The notes below the pieces were generated by a model that was not told where the DNA came from, searched no databases, and saw nothing but the letters and a program-made list of their open reading frames with translations. Below, in pieces: positions 32,054 to 43,207 of a stretch of DNA of 64,000 bases (position 1 is the first letter of the stretch; every line of letters starts with the position of its first letter). Location of the stretch: positions 4,898,001 through 4,962,000 of the forward strand of contig JAFFJZ010000012.1 in the NCBI GenBank assembly GCA_018340375.1, written 5' to 3'. Position numbers and translations under genes: made by a program. This DNA comes from Gonatopus flavifemur. Lineage: Eukaryota; Arthropoda; Insecta; Hymenoptera; Dryinidae.

Positions 32054-35000
32054 TGGCAGAGTTCAGACATTTCAGAAAAACCAATTGTTCGTCCAGGGCT
32101 TGATATAAAATCATTCCTGTTGTAACCCAATCTTGCTAATGTAGATATAAAAATGTTCCAATACCGTCACCGCTGATAATAGAATACAGCTTGGTACAAG
32201 GCTGATTGGAAAAATCTTGGCAGTCCATTTGGAGTCAATTATAGTAATCATTGAAATGATTCTGTCAATCGACACTTATTCAGGCCCAAATCAGAAGGGT
32301 TTGTATCCAGACAAGACCTCAAATGTCTCACTTTTTACACGAAGAAATTTCTACCCGGGACATAGAAATCAAAACTGGTTTAAATTGAAATTACATCTTT
32401 AACTAAACATTGAACAGTTTTGTTCCTTCAAGTTCCTCCGATAGTTTCGTAGGTTCAAAATTCTTGAATTCCTCACCAAATCACGAAATCGTGTTTTACA
32501 CTCATAAGATACTTTTCCTTCTCACAAAATGTAGGATCTCGTACGTTAGAATTGCAGCAATTTCGATATTTCACACAAGTACGTGAAAGATCTATCCATT
32601 CGAAAGAGAGAAGGAAAAAAATCAAACGACTCTTCATCTCATCCACAGCTGCGCTTTCCTCGCCCCCTGAAACCACTCTAGAAATACAAAACTCGCTCCT
32701 GACAGCTCACCAGACCGTATCCAACGCACAACTTTTACCTGTACACCCAAGATTTTCCGCTTTCGTTTGGGAAGCTTGGGAGACGTGCGTACGGAAGCTA
32801 CCTCTTCTCGGTCGATCAACTTTTACCCGCTTTTAATATAATCGTCGTTACAAGGATTTCATATACATTTTAGAAAATCGAACATTTACGTCATTCTCTT
32901 TTACTTTTAAAATCGATGAAATGTGAAATAATGATTTTACAGATGACTGGATACGCGAGATGATCTTCCACTTTCTATAAGAATTCGCAGTTTTCTTCGA
33001 GGAGTGAATTTCTGTATCTGAAGTAAATGATATGTACTTCAATTTGCATTCCTCGGAAGTATTGGATAATTATTGTGATCTCTCTATGTAGATATTTACT
33101 TTCGATAGTCGAATTAATAAACAATCAAATGCGAGATGGTTCCTCCTTCATTGTAAATATAATTAATTTTTCATGGGCTCCTACAAAATATAGTGTATAA
33201 AAATTTCAATATAGTTCCATCATTTATTAAAAATTTTTTCATCTTAGGTAAATATTACTAACATTTCCAAAGGTACCAAAAACATGTGATACGGAATTAT
33301 AATTACTTATATTTATAATTACTTTATAATAGTTCATTCTAATTGCTATTGAGCGCAGAACCATTGATTAAGACCAGCTGTAACGCTTGAATAACATATC
33401 CACAACTTCATGAAATAAATCTGTCAATCAATTTAATGCGAAAGAAGATATTCCTTCCTTTATGATTTAATTCAAATAACAGAGACAAATTTCAAACTCG
33501 AGTTGACGGCGAAGCAGTTGGGATACGCAAGGATCAATGAATAAAAACACTCACTCCTGTCCGTTGGTCAATGATTCTGATGCAGTGGGTAACGGTAGCA
33601 GTGTATATCAGCATCACTTTCGATCTCACTTTCGAGATCACCGGACAGCGACAAAGACAACTCCAACGTATTCAATATCATCTCCTTGCTTCGCCTTTCA
33701 TCTGAGATTCATACAGGGAAAGAAAAAAAATTTTGTATACAATTTCTTTACCTTGATACCAAACGTGCGAATCAGGGCGAACGCTCTTATCGTTGTTGTA
33801 ATAATAATAATAATAATAATAATAATCTTATTATGATGATTATTGTTATTGTCTACACTTATCATGAATTTTTTCAAATATGATTGCAAAAAAAAAATGA
33901 GAGGAGGAGTGAGCAACGTTGTGGAGTGAAAGTAACACGCGAACACGCGCCCTGCCCGTTCGGAAACCTCTACCACTACTACTATAATACTTCTACTACT
34001 ATTTTATAGATACCACCTCTGAGTAAAATGAATACATATAAAGGTGTCCACGCATGTATATGGTATCAGAGACAATGTTGGATGGATGTTGTAGAGATCT
34101 CAAGGTGCGTCATTAGAAGTGTAGCAATGTACGTGAAAAACCGGAATCTCGAAGGAGGAAATGAGTTTCAGGGGCGTATTCATCCATATTACGTATAGAT
34201 GAAAATGTTTTCGCTGCGAGGGGGGAAGAAGGAGAGACGATTCTTGAAAAGATTTTTCATTTTTTCCACACTCGCCACAGAGCTTGAAGCATATAATGAC
34301 ATTTAAACGAGTATATATAGCGTATGGAGACGTGTTATCGCCCTGGCAGCGACTCCTATCCAACGTACGATCTTATCGGATCGTGGAGCTCGCGTACATG
34401 TATAGTACACGAACAAGGGAATATATATCTGTTCGCGTTTAAATTCGAACGGCAGTGCTATCGAGGATTCTGTGATACAGCGGAGGAGAGAAAGAGAGAA
34501 AAGATTGATACAGGAACGTGAGGCACACGCCTCGCGGCCGGTGGCACAAAGTACACGTTTATATACACGTTTGTGTATCGCACATATATATTTTACGCGT
34601 TGAAAGAAACGGAGCGGATAATGGTCGTAGTATATACCCACTATCTATGCTTTCTCTAGGTTAAAGCTGACCCGCCCACGATTTTGCACTCCTGTTGTCT
34701 CTTCGAGTATATGCAGATATACGTACACGTATTTTCTTTGTAGAAATACCTTGAGTCATCCTCTGGATTCCCGTTATGTAAGGAGAGTAATATAATTTCA
34801 TGAGATTTTCGATTTTCGACGACACCCAATCGAAGTGGAATATATAAAATCTGCAATTAGATATTATAATACTCCGCTATAATTATGTACCCCCGAACAA
34901 TCGAAAGGAATTCAACACAGGAATACTCTATCTACGGACTACGACTGGTAGATCTCCTTTGTAAGTGGAGAGCTTAAAGAGCGCACGCCTAGACCGGTCG

Positions 35001-35931
35001 CGCGACTAATATGGGAGTGTGCTGCAGCCGGTCGAAGCGTCAACTGGATCACCAACTTCCTTCGATCTAAAACTTCCTTCGCAATGTATCTTTCGTACAT
35101 ACCGTATACATACGTGAATGTATGCGGACAAAAACAAATGTAAAAACGTGGAATTAATATCATCACACGTTTTTGTTCGACTCGTGTTACGTGAACCTCA
35201 CCAACTTGAAATGAAACCGCAAAAGTGGCAACAAAAAGTAAAAGAGAGAACGTTCGAATTTAAATTCCAAAATTCTGTGGATGTATGTATGTATGCGGAG
35301 AAAGAAATTTACAACGCGTACGGAAGAAATTGACGGCGATAAAACGACACCGAAATTGGTGGAGGTTTTTTTTTGGTCGTTGCTCTGAATGCTGTTGTTG
35401 CCGCCGCTGCGACTGCTACTTTTGTAGACAATGTAAAAGAAAAGGTCAGACTTGACCACGATCATAAAGTTAGCGAGATAATAAAACGTGTAATGATCCT
35501 GTAACACAAAGTTCTGCATCATCGAAGACAAGAAAACGGTGATAATAAAAGAGAGAAGGGAAAGAGCATAGTGAGGGAAAAAAAAGAAAAGAGAGTTTTG
35601 TGAGGTACACATAGATTGACAGAAGACTATCGCCGATTTGGAAAATTACTCGATCGATTGTCGACTTCTCGAAAGTTAAACTCGTTTACTTGGAAAAATA
35701 ATTGTGTAAATATGCTTTGCAGATTAGGCTTGGTCCTGAAGAAGAGTTGATTGATGATGAACTCTTAAAGCAATAGTTGGCTTGAATTACATCGAGCCAT
35801 CCTGAAAACTCCGGGACGGAGCCTGGAGAATCTTGGCAGGGGCAAACCAAGTGAGACCTGATGCCAAATGGCACTTGGCTGAGGAGTCATGTGACTTTTC
35901 AATACTAGCCCAGTTCTTAACTGGATAATAA
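32054..35931. other. Unique-looking sequence, no confident gene
   Basis: About 3.9 kb, CpG-containing, with an AAT microsatellite at 33799-33826. Overlapping open frames up to 141 codons on both strands lack domains; the longest (minus strand, 35187-35612) is a string of F/L/Y residues from A-rich DNA. It may be intronic or regulatory. Confidence 0.3.
33799..33826. repeat. (AAT)n microsatellite
   Basis: About nine AAT units between 'gttgtaa' and 'cttattatgatg'. Confidence 0.9.
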
Positions 35932-36812
35932 CCCATGCAGGTATTGCGAAGACTGAAAAAAACCCAAGCTTGTCCCAAGGTTGGCACATGTGTCAGAAAC
36001 AAACCTTCGTGAAGAACAATTGGCCCAATATTGTTCCATGATATTCCCGTTGTTCCCAATGGATAGTCAGTCATGGTACATTTGTTAATATCCTTGAAAT
36101 GGTCACTACATTTGGTACAAGCTTGGCACAAGTCGAATCGAGCATTCGTTGAGAACAATTGTACCAATATTGCCCACATGAGTGGCACAATGTTTATAAA
36201 TTCATGAAGTTATAACTATTGGGGCAAGCTTGGGCGAACGCTGCCCACTCTGGGGCAGGCTCGGGTCAGGCTTGGGCCGATAGTTATGCTCACTAGCGAT
36301 GATATACACGTGAAGATAAACCATCAGTTTTTCGGGTGACCCGGGGGATTCCAATATTGGATTCCATACGGGATCAGATCAATATAAGATTTATGTTATG
36401 GTATTTCAGTAAGATCTTATTAATTCAGTTTGAGCATAATTCGACAATAGAATAAAAATTGATTGAAATATCAAAGAACGCAAATTTTCCAATGATCATA
36501 TAAGCTTGTCCCAGTCTTGTCACATTTTTTCTATTGTTCGAAGATAATTCATGTACGGTATTCTGAGGGAGAAAGTCATAAACTAAAATATGAATCAATT
36601 ACTTTTCTCGTCCATATCTGCGATCAAAGAAGCACTGGTTGATGCTTGGTAAATGAATTGGACCAGGCCTGGCAAAACCACTGGCCCAAGCTTGTCCTGA
36701 TCTTATCATTCCCAAGCCTGGGACAAGTTTGGTCAATTGTTCAGGACAAGTCTCGGCAGTTCTTGTGCCAGGCTTAGTCCATCATTGGGGCATTGGTTCA
36801 TACACACATGGG
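35932..36812. mobile_element. CCCATGCAG-ended word element (copy 2)
   Basis: Left end CCCATGCAGGTATTGCGAAG; right end CATACACACATGGG is a partial inverted match. Long blocks equal the copy at 16789-17532, such as 'gaacaattggcccaatattg' and 'gatgcttggtaaatgaattg'. It carries extra near-palindromes ('ggggcaagcttgggcgaacgctgccc') that copy 1 lacks. It abuts the TTAA element starting at 36856. Confidence 0.6.
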
Positions 36813-37260
36813 AACCTTTCCTGGGGATTTTGGAATTCTCTTAGAGATAATCGACTTAACCCTTAGCTGCCACACTCCGCCAGTGTAACATAGCTGCCAC
36901 ACTCGGGTCGATTAGGGCCGTCTTTAGGGGGGGGGGGGGGGCTCAAGGGTCTATAGCCCAGGGCGGCAAATTTCAGGGGGTGGCAAAATTATAGAAGTTT
37001 TTTTCCAGTTATTGAATGCGTTCAAGCACAAAGGGAGCGGAGAATGTAAATTCAAGTGTTTTATGTTAATACACTCGCAGTATTTAAATCATTTACTCCC
37101 TTTTTAAACACTTAAAAATATACAAATCTGTTAATAACTCAGATTAAGTATTTGATAATTGAATATTTTATCCATTTTATAGATATATTTACATGCTTTG
37201 AAGCGTTTTAAAAGCGACTACAGGCTTCAAACTCGAATTTAAAGTGTATGTACGGAAATT

Positions 37261-38396
37261 CCTAGACAACATTGAGAGTTCTAAAAGAATCCGCAAAGAA
37301 TTCTCGGATGTTCGAAAGAATTTTTCAGGAGCACCAAAAGTAATCGGAAAAATTCTGGTAGAATGTATTCAGAACTCTGAAATGTCCAACCAATAGAGCA
37401 TTCTTGGTGTTTTTTTTTCCATCACATTAGAATTAATTATGAACTCACTAGAGAATTCTTTGAGAACATTGAAAGCATAAATAAAGAGCAAATTAAGACT
37501 TTTCAAGAAACTCGTTGCTTTAATAAAAGGAGTTATTTTGAATTTCAAATATATCTGTTAATTGGAGAGTTTCATAAATGGGATAATATAAAATGAGTTT
37601 ACATTGGGTACATTGAAATCAATAAACAGTTTCATCCAAGTATTTGAATGATTTTTTATTCGTTTGTTATTCAATATTTTCTCCTGCCTGCACATAAGAA
37701 GAATTTATATTTGACATTGGAATTTGAGAGAATTCAACGTACATTCTGATGTATAAGAGTTCAGTTTTAAATTTGGACAAATTTTTGTTTCAAAATGATT
37801 CTTCAAAGAAGTGTAATTTTGATCCCTATAAAACTAACACAAATCTCTATAGAGAAAATTTCAGTATCTCTCGGTTTACTGATGAAATCACCCCCCGGAA
37901 CGTTTTATTTGAGATTTTTTAAGATTTATTCAATTTTTCGTATCGATAACGATTATTCATTACAATTCTTCATAAGAGCATGATAAGAGATTAGCGTGAT
38001 AAGAGAACATAAAATTACTTGAATCTTAGGGTGAAAAAAAGAAATCCCAAAAAGATATTTAAAACTTCCGCCAATAAATTGGTTTAGCATGTACGAACTG
38101 AAAAACATATGATCTTATTAGCGCCATCTACATTTTCAACGAATGCGCAAATAATTCTTTCGGATTGAATAGAGAACATCGCACAAGTCAATATCATTGG
38201 ACATTTGAGAGTTCTTAAATCGCATTTTAAGAGTTGTTTCCGAACATTTCACAAACTCCCTGAATCATTCGGAAGAATTGTCTGGGAACTCCATACGTTC
38301 TAAATGAATTTTGAAAGAATTTAATGCTGAGAGTTCTTGAGAAGTTTATGTTAAGAACTCATATGGCATTCTTTCGAAACTGTCTTGCTGTCTGGG
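37261..38396. mobile_element. 1.1 kb word element, CC(T/C)AGACA(A/G)CA ends, AGAATTCTT vocabulary
   Basis: Left end CCTAGACAACATTGAGAGTT at 37261; right end CTTGCTGTCTGGG at 38396 (inverted, imperfect). 'agaattctttcg', 'gagagttcttaa' and 'gaacatt' repeat near both ends, with a more ordinary AT-rich middle. The CCCAGACAGCA end also appears at 54332-54584 and 56092-56363, suggesting one family. Confidence 0.5.
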
Positions 38397-39359
38397 TTGG
38401 ATACATTCAAACACGATGACACGAATTCATAGAACTTCATGGTTTACTTATGAATATCCTATTGCAAAATCCATAGTGTTTCATGATAAGAACATTTTCT
38501 GATGAATTGCTATGCGACTTTCACCAGGGTAGTGTGTTTTTCTTCAAATTCTCGGAAATAATTTGCGCATCAATCTGCTGTCAGTTTTTTGAATTAATGA
38601 AATTTTTATTAAAATGAATGAATTTTAATTATGTATTTTTTATTTGATTCAAACAAATTTCTCCAGATGGCAATTTAACCTTTGTCACAAGTTCGCATTT
38701 CCCTTTTTATCGGCAAGATTTTCCTGGAATTTTCCTGAGATAAAATTTAGACATTTTTTTATTCACTTTGTAAAATTTAATGTGCGACGTTCGAAAGGTT
38801 CATATTTTCTTTCCATTCTTTGTTGAATATTCAGAATTTGTCATCCACTTTCAAATAAAATTCAACAGAAATGTGAACCGTTTTATCTTTATTACAAACT
38901 TGAGAAGGTTACCAATAGTTAATGATGGTAAATCCCTGGTTAAACGATCCGATTGAATCCGATAAAAAACAATTCTATGGGAATGAATTGAGTTTCTGTA
39001 TCGGAGATTTCCCACTAATACCAATAAGATACTTTTTTATTGGATTGAATCGGTAATTTATGATTAACAAAAATTCCGATCAAATCCGATGAAAAAAATT
39101 TTATTGGAATGAATTGGGTTTCTGCATCGGAAATTTCCCATTGATATCAATAAAATGCTTTCCTATTGGATTTAATCGGTATTTTATGATCAATCAAAAC
39201 TCCAATTGATACCAATAAAATATTTTTTGATGTGATTCAATGGGTATTTTATTATTAATAAAAATTCTGATTAATGTAAATGAATTATTTTCTAACTGGA
39301 TCCAATTGAGAATTTGTCAACACCTCTATCCCCGCATATGACTTGGGAAATTTATTCCT

Positions 39360-39440
39360 ACCTGGAGGGGATTCGAACTATCACCGATCTACCTACCTGT
39401 AAGACCTGCCTTCTTAACCTCTGAGCTATCCTAATACGCT
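39360..39440 (-). other. tRNA-like sequence with A and B boxes
   Basis: Read on the minus strand, GATAGCTCAGAGGTTAAG matches an A box (TAGCTCAGAGG) and GATAGTTCGAATCCCC a B box (AGTTCGAATCC), about 45 bp apart. The anticodon region is replaced by 'acaggtaggtagatcgg', and the stems do not pair well. It is therefore tRNA-derived, not a functional tRNA. It lies inside the GATTGAAT element. The similar 'aggtaggt' insert occurs in the tRNA-like at 50905-50993. Confidence 0.5.
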
Positions 39441-39834
39441 GCTCTGAAGGCAAAGATTGCCAAACATATCCTGGTCAAAAATATCTGATTGAATCTGATG
39501 ACAAAAATTTTTTTCTATTGGATTCAATCAGTATCTTATTAATAATAAAAACTCCGATTGATACCAATAAAATATTTGTCAATTGAATTCAATGGGTATT
39601 TTCTTAATAATGAAAATTCCGCCTGATACCGATAAAATAATTTTCAATGTAATTCAATGGGTATTTCATGATCAATGAACATTTCGATTGATACCAATGG
39701 AATATTGTTTAATTGCATTTAATCGGTATACTATTGAACATGAAAATTGTAATTGATCCCAGCGAAATATTTCTCAATGGGATTCAATAGGTATTTTATT
39801 AATAATAAAAATTCGGATTGATGACAATAAAATA

Positions 39835-40659
39835 CTTAGAAAAATGCTGTGTAATGAGAATCTCGCGGTCAAGGAATCCTCTCATATTCTCCTACAAGAT
39901 TGCAAATGTTACATTGAATACTGTTAAATCTTATGTTGATCTATGTGTAACTATAAATGATGACTTCGATTTTTCTGAGCATTCTGTGAAAGCTTGTGGT
40001 ACTGCGCTGAGAAATCTTGGCTTCGTCCAAAGATTTTCTAGTGATTCCAAAAATGTTAGGTCATTAAAAGTACTATATTCCTCTTTAATTAGACCCCATC
40101 TTGAATATGCGTCCCCTATCTGGTCTCCGTACTTGAAGAAGGATATTAGAATGATTGAGAGTATGCAACACAAGTTTTTACGCTTTGTTGCTTTTAGAAT
40201 AGGCTGCCCTATGAGATATTCTGACCATGATTACTCCAGAATTCTTCACAGAATGAATATAACTACCCTCGAAGAGCGGAGACAAATGAATGATCTCCTA
40301 TTTCTTTTTAAATTGATTAATGGTTTTCTTGATTGCGAGTCATTGCTGAGTAAAGTTAATTTTAACATCCCCGGTAGACCAGTTAGGAGAGCGCTTTTAT
40401 TTAGACCTGTGCAATTTAAATCTAGATTTGGAAATTATGATCCGATTTCTCGCATTTGTGAATTAGCAAATAATTTCGATCGGTCGATGGAATTGTTTGG
40501 TGTTTCCTTGAATCGGTTTAAACTGTCGGTTAATGCATGACCATATTGTAATTGTATTTTATGCGTCTTTGGACGCTGTCTTGTATTGACTCTGTATTTA
40601 CTTTTTATATCAAAGGGTGCTAACCCGTGTATTGCAATAAAAACAAAAAAAAAAAAATA
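39835..40659 (+). mobile_element. LINE 3' end with poly(A), inserted in the word element
   Basis: The 5'-truncated copy begins near 39835 and ends in a poly(A) tract (about 40643-40656) after 'tgcaataaaaac'. Word-element sequence continues on both sides ('gatgacaataaaatact' before, 'atatttgtcaatggg' after), so it retrotransposed into that element. Its reverse transcriptase differs from the LINE at 25648-30785. Confidence 0.8.
39839..40540 (+). pseudogene. C-terminal part of a LINE reverse transcriptase
   Basis: The frame is open to TGA at 40538-40540 and reads SYVDLCVTINDDFDFSEHSV, LKVLYSSLIRPHLEYASPIW and MIESMQHKFLRFVAF, the thumb/C-terminal motifs of non-LTR reverse transcriptases. The catalytic YADD part is missing because of 5' truncation; the nominal start codon lies in flanking repeat. 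With no frameshift over 230 codons, this insertion is fairly young. Confidence 0.85.
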
Positions 40660-41654
40660 TTTGTCAATGGGTTTCAATGGGTATTTTATTACCGATAAAA
40701 ATTTTGATGAATACCAATGAAATATTGTCAAATTGGTTTCAATCAGTATTTTATGATCAATGAAAATTCCGATTGGCACCAATAAATTAGTTTTTAAATG
40801 GATTCGATCGGTATTTTATTTATCTAAAACCGATGGTCTGATGCAATAAAAACGATTCTAAAACTGAATTGGTTATTGTCAGAATATAGCTGTACTCGGA
40901 AACAAAAGATCAGTTGAAATAACTATTGAACTTGTAAGCGCACATGGACCAATTTTTTTTCGTTAGAATAACCAAATCTTTTATTGAACCAACCAGTTTT
41001 TCAAATTAGTCAAATCAATGAATAAAATTGTTGTCCTAATGAGAAAAAAATGGGTCCATATGCGCTTACAAGTCCACTAGTTGTTTCGAATAATTTTTTT
41101 TTCTCATGTAGGATATTAGGATCTGTAAACTTTCCGATTATTTCCAATAGATTCGAATGTTGGGACGATCCAATTAAAACCCATTGATCAATTAAATTTA
41201 TACATTCTTAGATCAAGTCGGAAATTCCCCATAAAAAACTCATTACTCATTAATTCCACACATTTTCCCATTACTTCCGATAGATTGAGGTTATGGAAAA
41301 TAACAATCAGAACCATTTGCGTCATGAAATGGACAAAATTTTGATCATCCAATCAGATATCTCTTATACAGACCAACTGATCGTGCGAAGTCTTATTCAT
41401 TCGAATAAACAAGAGACTTTTCTATTGGTAAATCCTCGATTCAATCCTATAGAAAAGAGGTCCCGATTGATTCCTATTCTTTTTCAATCGGTAGCTGAGC
41501 CTTTCCGATTGACCCTATTCATTCCAATCATTTTTGAATCGGGTTTTATCGGATCCCATTGGATTTTTCAACCAGGGATGTATCCTGTTGAGTGTATCAA
41601 AGTTTGATTGAATAATATATTTTTTCCAGTTATAATACATAGTTTCCAAATAAC

Positions 41655-41939
41655 ATGAATACACCTGAGAGAATGATTGAAAATATTAATTCAGCTCAGG
41701 TTGGGGGCGGCGAAATATTATTAGCCTCTGGGTGGCGAAAACGTAACGACGTTCCTGGGGTCGATTATGACCCCAACTGTCTTGAAAACATTTTAGAGAG
41801 TATCGAAACTATTTCCATTTTCAATCGAATAATGTCCCTAAAGAGAAATTTGTTTCGAAGTTGTGAAAAAATCATGTGTGCAGCACACATGCATCGCTTG
41901 TTTTCATCGATCGATGGGTATATTTTCGCTTCTAGATGA
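41655..41939 (+). CDS. 94-codon open frame in the TTAA element, not recognised
   Basis: This frame (MNTPERMIENINSAQVGG...) lies between the inner word element and the right end of the TTAA element. Composition is protein-like with no low-complexity bias, but I see no domain and no similarity to a DDE transposase. It could be a remnant of cargo or of the element's own gene, or chance. Confidence 0.2.
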   Translation: MNTPERMIENINSAQVGGGEILLASGWRKRNDVPGVDYDPNCLENILESIETISIFNRIMSLKRNLFRSCEKIMCAAHMHRLFSSIDGYIFASR

Positions 41940-42634
41940 CATTATCATTGTATCATGAAGAAGAATTATACGAAACATGGACAATCATGTCACGCTATGG
42001 TGGAGTGAGGTGAAGAAACTCTAAAGTGGCACCAGGTTGCGCCGAGAGTTCGAATTACCGAGTTTCTTTATGGTACACTGAAAAAATTGTATACCAGAAT
42101 TAGGAAGATTCCTCTAAAATATGAGGCTAGCACATATTCCTTTGAGTTTTAGAGGATTGATGTGGGAGTCCCTCTGAACATGAGAAGATCTACCACTGAT
42201 ATTAGGAGGACAATGTACTAGGCTTATATTATAGAGTAGATTCTCATTTTTAGAATATGACTTTTTGGGTGTAATTCGAGATTGAATCATGTTGGAGTCA
42301 GTCTGACTCCAGTGTGGCAGCTAAGGGTTAATCTTGAGAACGCAGAACGAGACCCATTGATAATGGTGAATGCATAGATTCCCTGGCTCCGCTGCTACAA
42401 CATTCAAGGGAATTACTATAAGAATATAATGAGTAGCTGCGTCTTTCTAGTATATCAAAGATATCTTAAGACAAGTTTGAGAAGTCTGATGAGACACCAA
42501 AAAATAATTTTTGAATTTTTCAAATACATTCGACATCAAAACTGTCATCTCTTCAGAAAAAATACATCCTTTTAAATCAAAACCCGAATTACGAAATAAC
42601 TGGACGACACGTCTGAGAACCCAAAGTGAAAATG

Positions 42635-43207
42635 ATCCCAAGTGTGTATTAACGATGGGTCCAATCCAAGCCCAGGGTGGGTGCCCATGCTGCCCAACGT
42701 GGGGCCAACCCTGAGTTGATAACATCGTTCCCAGCTTGGCTGCATTGCTTTGCCCGAGGATTGGTGACACCATGGTCCCGGCATGAACCCAGACTAGGGC
42801 TTTTTGAAATTGGAAAATTGCTTTGACTTCCAACCCAGCGGACATGAATTTCAGCCCCACTTTGGCCCAGTTTTGGGCCTAGTGTTGAGCCCCATCCTGC
42901 CTATATGGGCCCAAGACTGGACCAAAGTGGTACCAAAATTCATACACGCTTAGGATTGTACGCACATGCTCGGGATATAAATTCACCCCAATCTTGGCCT
43001 AACGCTGGTCCAAATTGGGGCCAAGTTCAGATGTGCCCGCACTAAGATTCATTATTTCCATTTTCTACCAAGCATAATTGTATGGGAAAGCACAACAGGG
43101 CTATTATTGAGCCAAAATGGGCCCTATCGTCATTCCCCAATACTGGGTTAAAGAGAATGGACCCAGCCTGGGGCCCATTGTCATTATAGGCAAGACACGC
43201 TTGGGAT
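42635..43207. mobile_element. GATACCCAAG-family word element (copy 2, reversed)
   Basis: The ends are ATCCCAAGTGTGTATTAACG (42635) and GACACGCTTGGGAT (to 43207). Most of its length matches 18256-18878 in reverse orientation, for example 'cagccccactttggcccag' and 'caatcttggcctaacgctgg'. The two copies are about 24 kb apart. Confidence 0.65.

Larger units (their letters stand above)
38933..41578. mobile_element. 2.6 kb word element, TCCCTGG ends, GATTGAAT/ATTGATACCAATAAAATA vocabulary
   Basis: Left end TCCCTGGTTAAACGATCC at 38933; right end GGATTTTTCAACCAGGGA (inverted) to 41578. The interior repeats 'gattgataccaataaaatat', 'caatgggtattttatt', 'aattccgat' and 'gattcaatcggt' many times, so it is close to a tandem array of a roughly 60 bp unit with drift. 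A tRNA-like sequence (39360-39440) and a LINE 3' end (39835-40659) lie inside. Confidence 0.7.
36856..42331. mobile_element. 5.5 kb piggyBac-like TTAA element with nested insertions
   Basis: The left end TTAACCCTTAGCTGCCACACT at 36856 is perfectly inverted as AGTGTGGCAGCTAAGGGTTAA ending at 42331, each including a TTAA. TTAA duplication followed by CCC... is the signature of piggyBac-type transposons (family knowledge). Subterminal motifs repeat: 'cagtgtaacatagctgccacac' on the left and 'ggagtcagtctgactcc' on the right. No piggyBac transposase is visible, so it is non-autonomous. Three later elements sit inside (37261-38396, 38933-41578 and the LINE at 39835-40659), as does a poly(G) tract near 36929. 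Confidence 0.75.

Noticed and set aside
35187..35612. 141-codon minus-strand frame that looks membrane-like
   Set aside because: Its F/L/Y content comes from A-rich plus-strand DNA; no start context, domain or splice support, and other frames overlap it.
39360..39440. Functional tRNA gene
   Set aside because: A and B boxes are good, but the acceptor and anticodon stems do not pair and the anticodon loop is replaced by an insert.
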